A DNA stretch of 23,825 nt from contig CANQVW010000010.1 of assembly GCA_947627395.1 (NCBI GenBank), positions 1-23,825 of the forward strand, in the 5' to 3' direction. The translations under genes were made by a program, and so were the position numbers. Each line of letters starts with the position of its first letter. Within the stretch, counting starts at the first letter, position 1. Under the pieces are notes generated by a model. The model was not told where the DNA came from, searched no databases, and was given only the letters and a program-made list of their open reading frames with translations. The DNA is from an uncultured Bacilli bacterium. GTDB taxonomy: Bacteria; Bacillota_I; Bacilli_A; ML615J-28; CAG-698. Below, piece by piece: positions 1-8,751 of the stretch.

Positions 1-1
1 G

Positions 2-544
2 ATGGAACAAGAAAAGTCTTTACCTGATGCTGTTATTGCTTGTGTCGGGGGTGGATCAAATGCCATTGGTAGTTTTTACCATTTTCTTGAAGATCAACAA
101 GTAAAACTCATTGGTTGTGAAGCTGCGGGTAGAGGAATAGATACTTTTGAAACAGCAGCGAGTATCAATACTGGAAAAGTAGGAATCTTTCATGGAATGA
201 AATCTTACTTTTGTCAAAATGAATATGGACAAATTGCTCCTGTATATTCCATTTCCGCAGGTCTAGATTATCCTGGAGTTGGACCTGAACATGCTTATTT
301 ACATGACATAGGTCGTGTGCAATATGTTGCCATTACCGATGAAGAAGCAGTTACTGCTTTTGAATATTTATCTAAAATGGAAGGAATTATTCCCGCAATC
401 GAATCTGCTCATGCGGTTGCTTATGCAATGAAATTAGCACCAACGATGACCAAAGATCAAAAAATTGTCATTACCATTTCAGGTAGAGGAGATAAAGACT
501 GTGCATCCATTGCAAAATATAGAGGGGAGGATATCCATGAATAA
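2..544 (+). CDS. trpB: Tryptophan synthase beta chain, C-terminal part (5' end outside window)
   Basis: This is the C-terminal ~180 residues of the PLP-dependent beta subunit, which condenses indole with L-serine to give tryptophan in the cytoplasmic alpha2beta2 complex. Seen directly: the PLP-phosphate-binding glycine loop GGGSNAIG near the start of the visible part, then the family segments SISAGLDYPGVGPEH, ITDEEA, EGIIPAIESAHA and the terminal SGRGDKD. The whole chain is normally about 390-400 residues, so roughly the first half lies upstream. The reading frame is open to the left edge, and the first in-window ATG is an internal Met, not a start. Its stop codon lies inside the start region of trpA (8-nt overlap), as is usual for trpBA translational coupling. 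Identification is by family motifs and is secure. Confidence 0.96.
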   Translation: MEQEKSLPDAVIACVGGGSNAIGSFYHFLEDQQVKLIGCEAAGRGIDTFETAASINTGKVGIFHGMKSYFCQNEYGQIAPVYSISAGLDYPGVGPEHAYLHDIGRVQYVAITDEEAVTAFEYLSKMEGIIPAIESAHAVAYAMKLAPTMTKDQKIVITISGRGDKDCASIAKYRGEDIHE

Positions 545-1316
545 ATTACAAGAAGCTTTTTTACATCATAAAGCATTTATTCCATTCATCACTTGTGGGG
601 ATCCATCCTTAGAAGTGAGTAAAGAAATCATCATCACGATGGCCCATCAAGGAGCAGACATCATCGAACTTGGAATTCCTTTTTCCGATCCAACTGCAGA
701 AGGAGAAACCATTCAAAAAGCAAGCTATAGAGCTCTAAAACAAGGGGTAACAACCGATAAAATATTTCAAATGGTAGAAGATGTTAGAAAAGAAATTACT
801 ACACCTCTTGTATTTATGACTTATGCCAATGTTGTTTTTTCTTATGGCATAAAAAAATTTCTATCTAAGTGTCAAGCTTATGCTATACAAGGACTCATTT
901 TACCAGATGTACCTTATGAAGAAAAAGATGAATTTGAACCGATATGTCAGGAATATGGAGTTGATTTTATTTCCTTAATTGCGCCAACATCTGCCCAAAG
1001 AATTGAAAAAATTGCGAAGGAAGCAACAGGTTTTATTTATGTTGTTTCTAGTTTAGGAACAACAGGAGTTAGAAAAGAAATTAAAAGTAATGTAAAAGAA
1101 ATTGTAAAAACCATTAAAACAATAACCAATGTTCCTTGTGCTGTTGGTTTTGGTATATCTACTCCTCATCAAGCCAAAGAAATTGCATCTTTTGCTGATG
1201 GAATTATTGTTGGATCTAGGATTGTTGAAATGATTGAAGAATATAAAGATCAGTCTCCTGAAAAGGTCAAAGAATATGTAAAAAGTATGAAAGATGCTAT
1301 TGCTAACCTATCTTAA
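537..1316 (+). CDS. trpA: Tryptophan synthase alpha chain
   Basis: The alpha subunit (259 aa, normal length) cleaves indole-3-glycerol phosphate to indole and glyceraldehyde-3-phosphate and passes indole to TrpB. It is a TIM barrel: FITCGDP near residue 18, IELGIPFSDP with the catalytic Glu at 44, the SSLGTTGVR loop, and the C-terminal phosphate-binding VGFGIST and IIVGSRIV segments. The start at 537 is chosen because GGGGAGG lies 7-14 nt upstream and the protein then begins at the normal place; an in-frame ATG at 465 would add 24 unrelated residues inside trpB. Odd point: the second active-site acid, Asp60 in Salmonella (usual context ADGP), is Glu55 here (AEGE). Glu at this place occurs, as I recall, in other Firmicutes TrpA, so the enzyme is probably active. 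It is the last gene of its operon, followed by a terminator. Confidence 0.96.
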   Translation: MNKLQEAFLHHKAFIPFITCGDPSLEVSKEIIITMAHQGADIIELGIPFSDPTAEGETIQKASYRALKQGVTTDKIFQMVEDVRKEITTPLVFMTYANVVFSYGIKKFLSKCQAYAIQGLILPDVPYEEKDEFEPICQEYGVDFISLIAPTSAQRIEKIAKEATGFIYVVSSLGTTGVRKEIKSNVKEIVKTIKTITNVPCAVGFGISTPHQAKEIASFADGIIVGSRIVEMIEEYKDQSPEKVKEYVKSMKDAIANLS

Positions 1317-1327
1317 ATCAATGAATC

Positions 1328-1377
1328 AGAATGAAAAGAAATGATGGATAAATGTTTCTTTTTGTTCTGTTTTTTTG
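1328..1377 (+). terminator. Rho-independent terminator of the trp operon
   Basis: Arms at 1328-1341 and 1355-1368 pair over 14 positions, including two G-U pairs, around a 13-nt loop. They are followed by a run of T (1370-1376). It lies 11 nt after the trpA stop and separates trp from mgtE. Confidence 0.8.
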
Positions 1378-1442
1378 TTTACTTTAGAATTCAAAATAGA
1401 TAATAAAAATGTTTATTTTATCTTTTTTTTAAACTTATAAAA

Positions 1443-1451
1443 TGGTATAAT
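1443..1451 (+). promoter_or_regulatory. Extended -10 promoter for the mgtE operon
   Basis: TGGTATAAT gives a perfect TATAAT with the upstream TG of an extended -10. The -35 position (about 1423-1428) is only a T-run, so promoter strength would rest on the extended -10. The predicted leader is about 20 nt, too short for an M-box Mg2+ riboswitch, and none is seen in the 1378-1476 gap. Confidence 0.65.
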
Positions 1452-1476
1452 AAGGAAAGAAAAGAAGGTGAAAATC

Positions 1477-2841
1477 ATGGATGAAATTATTGAACAAATT
1501 AAACAAAAACTAAAAGAAGAAAATAAAGAAACTTTACATGATTTATTATTGACGTATCACCCTTATGATCTTGCCCAAGCTTTTGCTCATTTAGATATCG
1601 AAGAACAAGAACAAATCAAACAAATCTTAAATCCATCCGAACTTTCATTGATTTTTTCTTACTTAGATGTTGAAGATAGTCTTCCTATTTTAGAACATTT
1701 CAATGAACAAGATTCCGCAAATATTATTTCGCACATGGATCCTGATGATGCAACCGATTTGTTTCAAGCATTAGAAGAAGAAGATCAAAATAAAGTATTT
1801 CATCATTTAAATCAAGAGGCTGCATCTGATATCAAAGAATTAACGAGATATCAGGAATCTATGGCTGGATCTATTATGACCAATCATTATTTTTCCATAT
1901 CAAATTCCATGTTAGCCAAAGATGCCATGAAAAAGTTAGTGAAGGAATCTAGTGAACAAGAAGTGATTGATGTTCTTTTTGTTACGGATCTTTCGCATCA
2001 TTTAAAAGGAATTCTTTCGTTACAAGATTTAATTATTGCTTCTAAAGAAGAACCCATTCAAAAAATCATGAAGAAAAACTATAAATTCATTCAAGCAAAT
2101 GATTCCATTTATAAGGCTGCTTCTTTAATTAAAGAATATCATTTAAATGTATTACCTGTTTTAAGGAAAAAAGAACTCGTTGGAATTATTACCATTGATG
2201 ATGTCATTGATTACATTGATGATGAAACCACAGAAGATTATGATAAACTAGCAGGTTTAAGTGGAAAAAATACCAATGAATTTTTATCTATGTTTCGCTC
2301 TCGTTTACCTTGGCTTTGTATATTACTTTTACTAAGTTTTTTAGTATCTACTATTTTAGGTTTTTTCGAAGATATCATTGCTATTGCCACTTCCTTAGTT
2401 TTCTTTCAATCTCTAGTGTTAGACATGGGTGGAAATGCAGGAACACAGTCCCTAGCAACTACGATTGTCAGCCTTTCTAAAAATGAGTTAGATCAAAAGA
2501 AAGAAATTCATCGTCACCTACAAAAAGAATGGATGACAGGATTCATCAATGGAATCCTCTTAGGAATTGCTAGTTTTGTTGTTACTTTGATCTTTATGTC
2601 AATCAAACACACCCAAGATCCTAAAATCATGATTTCTTTGATTGTCGCTCTTTCTATGATGTGTGCCATTACTTTATCAAACTTTATTGGTAGTTTTATT
2701 CCTATTGTGTTACAAAAAATTCATATTGACCCTGCAGTTGCATCAGGTCCATTTATTACCACATTAAATGATATGTTTGGTGTAGCACTTTATTATACAC
2801 TTGCTTATTTGATTTTGGTCTTAGGAGGAGTCATATCATGA
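1477..2841 (+). CDS. mgtE: MgtE-type magnesium channel/transporter (first of a tandem pair)
   Basis: A predicted homodimeric Mg2+ channel of the cytoplasmic membrane, 454 aa, the usual MgtE length. Domain order: acidic helical MgtE_N domain (about residues 1-130), a CBS-domain pair (about 130-255) that in this family senses cytosolic Mg2+, a connecting plug helix, then five membrane helices from about residue 278. Family signatures seen are GGNAGTQS (318-325) and SGPFITTLND; Asp432 in the latter is at the position that lines the ion path in Thermus thermophilus MgtE. Start: GAAGGTG at 1464-1470 is a good ribosome site for ATG 1477. A GTG at 1468 would lie inside that site, so I reject it. The last 4 nt (ATGA) overlap the next mgtE copy. 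Confidence 0.93.
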   Translation: MDEIIEQIKQKLKEENKETLHDLLLTYHPYDLAQAFAHLDIEEQEQIKQILNPSELSLIFSYLDVEDSLPILEHFNEQDSANIISHMDPDDATDLFQALEEEDQNKVFHHLNQEAASDIKELTRYQESMAGSIMTNHYFSISNSMLAKDAMKKLVKESSEQEVIDVLFVTDLSHHLKGILSLQDLIIASKEEPIQKIMKKNYKFIQANDSIYKAASLIKEYHLNVLPVLRKKELVGIITIDDVIDYIDDETTEDYDKLAGLSGKNTNEFLSMFRSRLPWLCILLLLSFLVSTILGFFEDIIAIATSLVFFQSLVLDMGGNAGTQSLATTIVSLSKNELDQKKEIHRHLQKEWMTGFINGILLGIASFVVTLIFMSIKHTQDPKIMISLIVALSMMCAITLSNFIGSFIPIVLQKIHIDPAVASGPFITTLNDMFGVALYYTLAYLILVLGGVIS

Positions 2842-4433
2842 TAGAAAAAGAGAATTTTTTTGAAATGACCGTTGCTAAACAAAATCAATTCTTAAAAGAT
2901 GCATCAACAATCGATAAAAAGAAATTCTTTACTTCCTTAACGATTGAAGAATGTCAAACATTTTTTTTAAAACAAAATAACGATCAAACGTATAGAATCA
3001 TTCAAAATAGAATACAATATCTTTCTTATCTTCCAATATCTAAAAGATTAAAAATATTATCTAAAGTATCAAGTTCACATAAACTTTTCTTTTATAAACA
3101 AATAGATCCATATACAATTCGAAAGATTCAAAAGAAAAAGAATACTTGGATGAATATGCATCCAAAAGATATGGCAAATGAATTTGAAAAAATGGATGAA
3201 AAAGAAAGATTCAATTTCTACCATTTTTTAGATGCTAAAAACTTGTCTCATGTTTTTGAAGAATTAGAAGAAGAAGACGCAGCATCCTATATTACTGAGT
3301 TAAGCAAAGAAAAAGCAAGAGATGTCATTGAAAACTTAGATGTCGATGATGCTGTAGATATCATCAAAGAATTAGAAGAAGAAGATCAAACAAAATATTT
3401 ATCTTTAGTTAGTGATGAAACCAAAGAAGAATTAACTACTTTATCACAATATACAGAAGATGAAGCAGCTAGTTTAATGGATACTAATTTTATTTCCCTA
3501 GATGGAATGATGGATGTGAAAGAAGCCATGAAAGTTTTGTTTGTTGAAGCAAAAGAAGCCTCAGTTGTTCATACTTTGTTTGTTTCTTTAGATCATCAAT
3601 TTTTAGGTGTTTTAGACATTAAAAAATTAATTGTTACAAAATCTCCTTGTTTCATCAAGGATATTACTGATGTCCATTGCAAAAGAGTAGATGTTCATGA
3701 TTCCATTGAAAAAGTCATTTCTTTTGTTGATGATTATGATATTTATGCATTACCTGTTTTAAAGGAAGGTGTAATTGAAGGAATCATTACAATTGATGAT
3801 GCTTTAAGAGCGTTACACGAAACAAGAGAAGAAGAATATAATCAACTTGCAGGTTTAAGTGGTGAACATGAAGCTAAGGAAACCATCAAAGCAAAAGTGA
3901 AAAAAAGAATATCTTGGTTATTCATTCTTTGTCTTTTAGATATTTTAGTTTGTTTAGTGATTGCTTCCTTTGAAAATATGATTGAAAAAGCGACTGTTCT
4001 TGTTTTGTTTCAACCCATTGTTTTAGGACTTGCTGGAAATGTTGGAACACAAAGTTTAGCGGTTTGTGTTCGTCAATTATCAAGTCAAAAAATAGAAACA
4101 AAAAAGAAAAAATTCTTTTATATTTTAAAAGAATTTAGAAATGGATTTTCCTTAGGCCTTCTTTTAGGAATCATTTCCTTTATGGTGGTTGCTTTATATT
4201 TATGGATATCTAATAAATCAGGAGATAAATCTTTATTCATGATTGCTGGAATTGTCTCTTTTTCAATTTTTGTATCCATGTCTTTTTCTAGTTTATTTGG
4301 AAGTTTGATTCCCATTTTCTTTTCCACATTATCCATTGATCCAGCAGCTGCAAGTGGGCCATTTATGACGACATTAAATGATATGATTGCTATTTGTATT
4401 TATTTCCTTTTAGCAACTTTTCTATTGTTATGA
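2838..4433 (+). CDS. mgtE: MgtE-type magnesium transporter, longer paralogue (second of a tandem pair)
   Basis: A second MgtE, 531 aa. It is about 75 residues longer than its neighbour because of a basic, helical N-terminal extension (roughly residues 1-95) before the MgtE_N domain. After that come the CBS pair (about 215-345) and the membrane domain from about residue 355. It keeps the family signatures AGNVGTQS and SGPFMTTLND; Asp515 matches the pore Asp. The start ATG overlaps the stop of the first copy (ATGA), with AGGAGG 9 nt upstream, so the two are made together from one message. The two copies differ clearly outside the signatures, so this is an old duplication or an acquired paralogue, not a recent copy. 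A heterodimer or a differently tuned sensor is possible; nothing in the sequence decides this. Confidence 0.92.
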   Translation: MIEKENFFEMTVAKQNQFLKDASTIDKKKFFTSLTIEECQTFFLKQNNDQTYRIIQNRIQYLSYLPISKRLKILSKVSSSHKLFFYKQIDPYTIRKIQKKKNTWMNMHPKDMANEFEKMDEKERFNFYHFLDAKNLSHVFEELEEEDAASYITELSKEKARDVIENLDVDDAVDIIKELEEEDQTKYLSLVSDETKEELTTLSQYTEDEAASLMDTNFISLDGMMDVKEAMKVLFVEAKEASVVHTLFVSLDHQFLGVLDIKKLIVTKSPCFIKDITDVHCKRVDVHDSIEKVISFVDDYDIYALPVLKEGVIEGIITIDDALRALHETREEEYNQLAGLSGEHEAKETIKAKVKKRISWLFILCLLDILVCLVIASFENMIEKATVLVLFQPIVLGLAGNVGTQSLAVCVRQLSSQKIETKKKKFFYILKEFRNGFSLGLLLGIISFMVVALYLWISNKSGDKSLFMIAGIVSFSIFVSMSFSSLFGSLIPIFFSTLSIDPAAASGPFMTTLNDMIAICIYFLLATFLLL

Positions 4434-4441
4434 GGTAGATC

Positions 4442-5404
4442 ATGAAAATAGGTAATATTGAAATTGATGGAAAACTCATCCTTGCACCAATGGCAGGATA
4501 TACCAATAAGGTCTATCGTAAGCTTTGCCATGATTATGGAGCTAATCTAACAGTTAGTGAAATGATTAGTGATAAAGGATTGTTGTATGAAAATGATAAA
4601 ACTTGGGAAATGTGTGCAATTGATGAAAAAGAACATCCTGTAAGTTTACAACTTTTTGGTGGAGATATTGATGAAATGGTTAGGGCAGCTAAAGAAATTG
4701 AAAAAAGAACTTCTTGTGATATTTTAGATATTAACATGGGTTGTCCTGTCAAAAAAGTCATTAAAGCAGGAAGTGGTGCTTTTTTACTTAAAGATATTCC
4801 ATATGCAAAAAAAATGGTTGAAAGTATTGTTCATGCTGTTTCCCTTCCTGTCACTGTTAAAATGAGAACAGGATGGGATCATCAAAGTATTCATTCTATT
4901 GAAATGGCAAAAGCCATGGAAGAAGCAGGAGCGAGTGCCATTACCCTCCATGGAAGAACAAAAAGTGATTTATACAGTGGAAGTATTGATTATGAATTAA
5001 TTCATCAAGTGAAACAATCTGTAAGTATTCCTGTTATTGGAAATGGAGATGTAAAAACGAATGAAGATTTAGAAAAAATGTTATCCACTCAAGTAGATGC
5101 TGTTATGATTGGAAGAGCTTCCTTAGGAAATCCATGGATATTCAAACAATTTCAACACTACTTACATCATATTCCCTACATACCACCCACAAATCAAGAA
5201 AAGATCCAAGTGATGAAAGAACATTTTCTAGATTTAAAAACATTAAAAGGGGAAAAAATTGCTTTATTAGAAATGAGAACATTAGCAAGTTGGTATGTAA
5301 AAGGAATGAAAAATGCAAAAGAATTTAAAATGCAACTCATTCATATCTCTTCATCAAAAGAATTCTTAGAATTAATCAACCACTTTTTAACAGCTGAATT
5401 TTAA
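4442..5404 (+). CDS. dus: tRNA-dihydrouridine synthase (DusB-like)
   Basis: An FMN- and NADPH-dependent enzyme that reduces uridine to dihydrouridine in tRNA. At 320 aa it has the normal Dus length. Seen: ILAPMAGYTN at the N-terminus (FMN site), VSLQLFGGD, DINMGCPVKKV with the catalytic Cys at 101, VKMRTGWD, LHGRTKSDLYSG, IGNGDV and the phosphate-binding MIGRASLGNPWIF, then the small helical C-terminal domain. The bacterial DusB-like group is my best match from the overall pattern; the exact target position cannot be read from sequence. It starts 8 nt after the second mgtE with a GAGGT ribosome site, so it is co-transcribed. No clear terminator is visible between its stop and the next promoter. 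Confidence 0.94.
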   Translation: MKIGNIEIDGKLILAPMAGYTNKVYRKLCHDYGANLTVSEMISDKGLLYENDKTWEMCAIDEKEHPVSLQLFGGDIDEMVRAAKEIEKRTSCDILDINMGCPVKKVIKAGSGAFLLKDIPYAKKMVESIVHAVSLPVTVKMRTGWDHQSIHSIEMAKAMEEAGASAITLHGRTKSDLYSGSIDYELIHQVKQSVSIPVIGNGDVKTNEDLEKMLSTQVDAVMIGRASLGNPWIFKQFQHYLHHIPYIPPTNQEKIQVMKEHFLDLKTLKGEKIALLEMRTLASWYVKGMKNAKEFKMQLIHISSSKEFLELINHFLTAEF

Positions 5405-5415
5405 TTACTCGAACA

Positions 5416-5444
5416 TTAACAAAATCAAAAAAATGTGATATAAT
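5416..5444 (+). promoter_or_regulatory. Strong sigma-A-type promoter for the lysA-fusion operon
   Basis: TTAACA (5416-5421; five of six consensus bases), a 17-nt spacer and TATAAT (5439-5444), with TG one base before it (TGATATAAT). The predicted leader is about 20 nt, with AGGGAG at 5453-5458 as ribosome site. No operator-like repeat is seen beside it. Confidence 0.82.
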
Positions 5445-5468
5445 GATACCTAAGGGAGATGGTAAAAT

Positions 5469-7688
5469 ATGAGAACAATATCTATGAAAGTAAAAGATAA
5501 TGAATTATATGTGGGTTCATTTAAATTAGAGACCCTAGCAAAACAATTTAAAACTCCACTGTATGTCTATGATGAGCAACACATTCGTCATCAATTAGAC
5601 ATTTTAAAAGAAAATTTTCAAAGTAAAAAATATGAATGTATGACGATTTATGCAACGAAAGCATTTCTTGCACCTTATATGATGCAAATCATTCATGAAT
5701 ATGGCATGGGATTAGATAGTGTCAGCGAAGGTGATTTGTACATGATTCATCGTGCAGGATTTCCAATGAGTCGTGTAGTTCTACATGGAAACAACAAAAC
5801 CAAAGAAGAACTCATCTATGCCATAAAACAAAATGTTGGATATATCGTAGTAGATCGCATGGAAGAAATCGATTTATTAGAAGAAATCCTAACAGAAATG
5901 AAACCAAAACAACCCATTCAAATTCTATTACGCGTCAATCCTGGAATTCATGCCCACACTCATGAATACATTCAAACTTCTTTATTGAGTAGTAAGTTTG
6001 GAGAATCCATTTATGATGAAAAGAAAATAGATGATATTATTAAAAAAGCAAAAAACAGTTCTTTTATGAAGCTTCTTGGCTTTCATTGTCATATTGGATC
6101 GAATATTCATCAAGCTAAAAGTTTTCAAGATGCCACTCAAACTATGTTAGATTTCATGAAAAAAGTAGAAGAAAGAAATCACTATTCTTTTGAAGTCTTA
6201 AATCTAGGAGGAGGCTTTGGTATCCAATATACTAAGGATGATTCAAAGATAGATTTAGCCTCGATGGTTCAATCCATCACCAAAACCATTGATCAATATT
6301 TAGATCAATATGACTTAGGAATTCAAAAAGTCATGATTGAACCAGGTAGAAGCATTGTTGGAGAAGCTGGTTTTACATTATATACAGTAGGTGGAATGAA
6401 GAAAACATATGGTGGCAAAAACTATGTATTTGTGGATGGAGGAATGACAGACAATATTCGTCCCGCCCTATATCAAGCAAAATATACAGTTGATGTTGCA
6501 AATCACGTTGATATCGATTCACCCCATAAAGAAATAGTAGATATCGTTGGACCATGCTGTGAATCAGGAGACATTATTGTTACCGATTATCCTTTAACAC
6601 CCGTTCAAAAAAACGATACTATTGTGACTTATTGTACGGGTGCTTATGGCTATTCCATGAGTTCAAATTACAATGGATCTGTTCGTGGTGCTGTTGTTTT
6701 TGTCAATGAAAATCAGACACATTTAGCAGTTCGCAGGGAAGAATTTGAAGATTTATGTCGCACAACCATTGATATTTCAATGAAACGTATGTTTGATTGT
6801 CACAGTGATATGTTATATGATTTATGGACAAATAAAACCAAAGGAATTGAAAATCGTTTTAAAAAGTATCATGTACCACAACTATCACAAAGTGTCATTC
6901 AAGGAAGTATATTTACAATGTATTCTCCGAATGATTTTGATTTAATTGAAGCATGTAAAATTGCCTTAAATGAAATTCATTTAGAAGAATTATCTCATTT
7001 TAAAGTCGTCTTAGGATTAGAAGGATTAAGAAATCTAAAACAAGTAGAAGATATCGATATTTTATATCAAATGGGCTTTCGTCATGCCATGGTCACTTGG
7101 AATGAAGAAAATAAATATGCAACGGGAGCTAAATCAAATCCAAATCGAGGATTTACTGAAGAAGGTATTCGCTTATTAAAGAGAATGGAAGAATTAGACA
7201 TGATTATTGATTTAGCCCATTTAAATGAAAAAAGTTTTTATGATGCCTTAAAAGTTGTCCATAAAAATATTATTTATTCCCATGGAAATGTGAAAACATT
7301 GTGTGATCATCCTCGTAATGTTACAGATGACCAAATGAAAGCATTAGCCAAAGTAGATGGACTATTAGGATTAACCCTTGCCAATAATTTTGTGGATAAA
7401 GAAGAACAAAATCAAACCTTAGATCGTTTCTTAGAACATTTAAAACATGCCATTTCCATTATGGGAATCGATCATATTTGTTTTGGATTTGATTTTATGG
7501 ATTATTTATCCGATTTTCCAAATAGTAATTTAGAAGAAGTAAAAGATGCAACTTTTGCTTATCGTATTATTGAAGGAATGGAAAAAATAGGATTAAGTGA
7601 AGAAGAAATAGATAAGATTTGTTATCGTAACTTTTATGATCGATATCAAGATAAAATCATAATGACATCAGAAGGGAAAAAGAAATGA
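5469..7688 (+). CDS. lysA: Fusion protein: diaminopimelate decarboxylase + M19 (renal-type) dipeptidase
   Basis: Two complete enzymes in one 739-aa chain. Residues 1 to about 430 are a fold-III PLP decarboxylase matching LysA, which converts meso-DAP to L-lysine: PLP lysine K64 (YATK), FHCHIGSN (206-212), NLGGGFG (245-251), EPGRSIVG from E291, and the CESGD signature with C364. From about 440 the chain is an M19 zinc dipeptidase. All metal or substrate residues expected from renal dipeptidase are present: H445/D447 (CHSD), bridging E518 (LGLEG), H584 (DLAH), H605 (YSHGN, 21 residues later as in the family), R616 (DHPRN) and D675. There is no signal peptide or anchor. No internal stop or frameshift separates the halves. 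M19 enzymes favour L,D-dipeptides, so a meso-DAP-D-Ala product could feed the decarboxylase half; this is inference. The TGA stop overlaps the next start (ATGA). Confidence 0.92.
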   Translation: MRTISMKVKDNELYVGSFKLETLAKQFKTPLYVYDEQHIRHQLDILKENFQSKKYECMTIYATKAFLAPYMMQIIHEYGMGLDSVSEGDLYMIHRAGFPMSRVVLHGNNKTKEELIYAIKQNVGYIVVDRMEEIDLLEEILTEMKPKQPIQILLRVNPGIHAHTHEYIQTSLLSSKFGESIYDEKKIDDIIKKAKNSSFMKLLGFHCHIGSNIHQAKSFQDATQTMLDFMKKVEERNHYSFEVLNLGGGFGIQYTKDDSKIDLASMVQSITKTIDQYLDQYDLGIQKVMIEPGRSIVGEAGFTLYTVGGMKKTYGGKNYVFVDGGMTDNIRPALYQAKYTVDVANHVDIDSPHKEIVDIVGPCCESGDIIVTDYPLTPVQKNDTIVTYCTGAYGYSMSSNYNGSVRGAVVFVNENQTHLAVRREEFEDLCRTTIDISMKRMFDCHSDMLYDLWTNKTKGIENRFKKYHVPQLSQSVIQGSIFTMYSPNDFDLIEACKIALNEIHLEELSHFKVVLGLEGLRNLKQVEDIDILYQMGFRHAMVTWNEENKYATGAKSNPNRGFTEEGIRLLKRMEELDMIIDLAHLNEKSFYDALKVVHKNIIYSHGNVKTLCDHPRNVTDDQMKALAKVDGLLGLTLANNFVDKEEQNQTLDRFLEHLKHAISIMGIDHICFGFDFMDYLSDFPNSNLEEVKDATFAYRIIEGMEKIGLSEEEIDKICYRNFYDRYQDKIIMTSEGKKK

Positions 7689-8734
7689 TTGAAAAAGTAG
7701 ATGAAATCATGGAACAAGCTGTTTTAGATGGTGTATTTCCTGGAGCAACCCTTTGTTTATTACATCAAAATAGACCTTACTTTCGCTCTTATGGAAAAAA
7801 AGCATTGTTTCCAAAAGAAGAAGAAAATGACATCCATACGATCTATGATATGGCTTCTTGTACAAAAGTGGTCATCACAACCTCTTGTATCATGATGCTT
7901 GCGGAAGAAGGAAAGATTCGATTATATGATTTAGTTTCTTTATATTTACCTGAGTTTAAACATAAAGATGTTACCATTTGGGATTTATTAACTCATACAT
8001 CAGGATTACCCTCAGGAATTGTCGGTGGATATCAACTGAGTAAAGATGACTTACGTCATGCCATTTTAACGGTTGATCAAACTTATCCTAAAAATACACA
8101 AATCATTTATTCCGATTTAGGATTTATTTTATTAGGATGGATTATTGAAAAAGTAAGCCACCAACCTTTAAATGAATTTGCGAAAGAACATTTACTAGAC
8201 CCACTAGAAATGACTCATTCAGGATATCGTCCAACAGATCCACTTCTTTGTGCCCCAACCGAGGACAGAGGAGATAAAATTGATCGTGGATATGTTCATG
8301 ATGAAATGGCACATATCTTTGATGGAGTCGCTGGACATGCAGGATTCTTTAGTTGTGTTAAAGATATTCATCACTTTATGCAAATGATTTTAAATGATGG
8401 AATGTATCAAGGAAAAAGAATCTTATCTAAACAAAGTATTGATTTATTTTTCACAACACAAGTGGAAGAAAAAATTGGCATTAGTTTAGATACCAATCGT
8501 AGAAGTATTGGTTGGATTGTGAAATGTGAAAGATCTTGTTGTGGTGATTTTGCAAGTCCTGAAACCATTATGCATACAGGATTTACAGGAACAAGTATTG
8601 TTATTGATCGTAAAAACAAAGTAGGACTTTGTATTTTAAGTAATCGTGTTCATCCAACCCGTCAAAATAATAAAATTATACCATTTCGTTCAAGAGTAGC
8701 AAATTATATTTTTGCTCATTTAGAAGATTTTTAA
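7685..8734 (+). CDS. Serine hydrolase of the beta-lactamase (class C/AmiE-like) family
   Basis: A penicillin-binding-protein-fold serine hydrolase, 349 aa, without a signal peptide and therefore predicted cytoplasmic. Seen: the SxxK motif SCTK with nucleophile Ser58 and Lys61, WDLLTHTSGLPSG, the Tyr motif as YSD (142-144, in place of YxN), GVAGHAGFFS, and HTG (297-299) in place of KTG. This combination is usual for esterases, amidases and D-aminopeptidases of the family rather than true beta-lactamases. In Bacillus subtilis a relative, AmiE, sits in the MurNAc-salvage operon and removes the peptide from MurNAc-peptides. The LD-carboxypeptidase and dipeptidase neighbours here suggest a similar amidase role, which I infer only. 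Start and stop are coupled to the fusion gene by ATGA. Confidence 0.85.
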   Translation: MIEKVDEIMEQAVLDGVFPGATLCLLHQNRPYFRSYGKKALFPKEEENDIHTIYDMASCTKVVITTSCIMMLAEEGKIRLYDLVSLYLPEFKHKDVTIWDLLTHTSGLPSGIVGGYQLSKDDLRHAILTVDQTYPKNTQIIYSDLGFILLGWIIEKVSHQPLNEFAKEHLLDPLEMTHSGYRPTDPLLCAPTEDRGDKIDRGYVHDEMAHIFDGVAGHAGFFSCVKDIHHFMQMILNDGMYQGKRILSKQSIDLFFTTQVEEKIGISLDTNRRSIGWIVKCERSCCGDFASPETIMHTGFTGTSIVIDRKNKVGLCILSNRVHPTRQNNKIIPFRSRVANYIFAHLEDF

Positions 8735-8751
8735 GAGAGGAGAAAAAAGAA

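Noticed and set aside
465..536. Upstream in-frame ATG for trpA adding 24 residues
   Set aside because: It lies inside the trpB coding end, lacks a ribosome site, and the strong GGGGAGG site serves ATG 537.
1468..1476. GTG start for the first mgtE
   Set aside because: The GTG is part of the GAAGGTG ribosome site that is correctly spaced for ATG 1477.
1378..1476. Possible Mg2+-sensing riboswitch before mgtE
   Set aside because: The stretch between terminator and start is about 100 nt, the leader after the promoter is only about 20 nt, and no structured element is seen.
7685..8734. A true beta-lactamase resistance gene
   Set aside because: No signal peptide, YSD in place of YxN, HTG in place of KTG, and a metabolic operon context all argue for an amidase or esterase.
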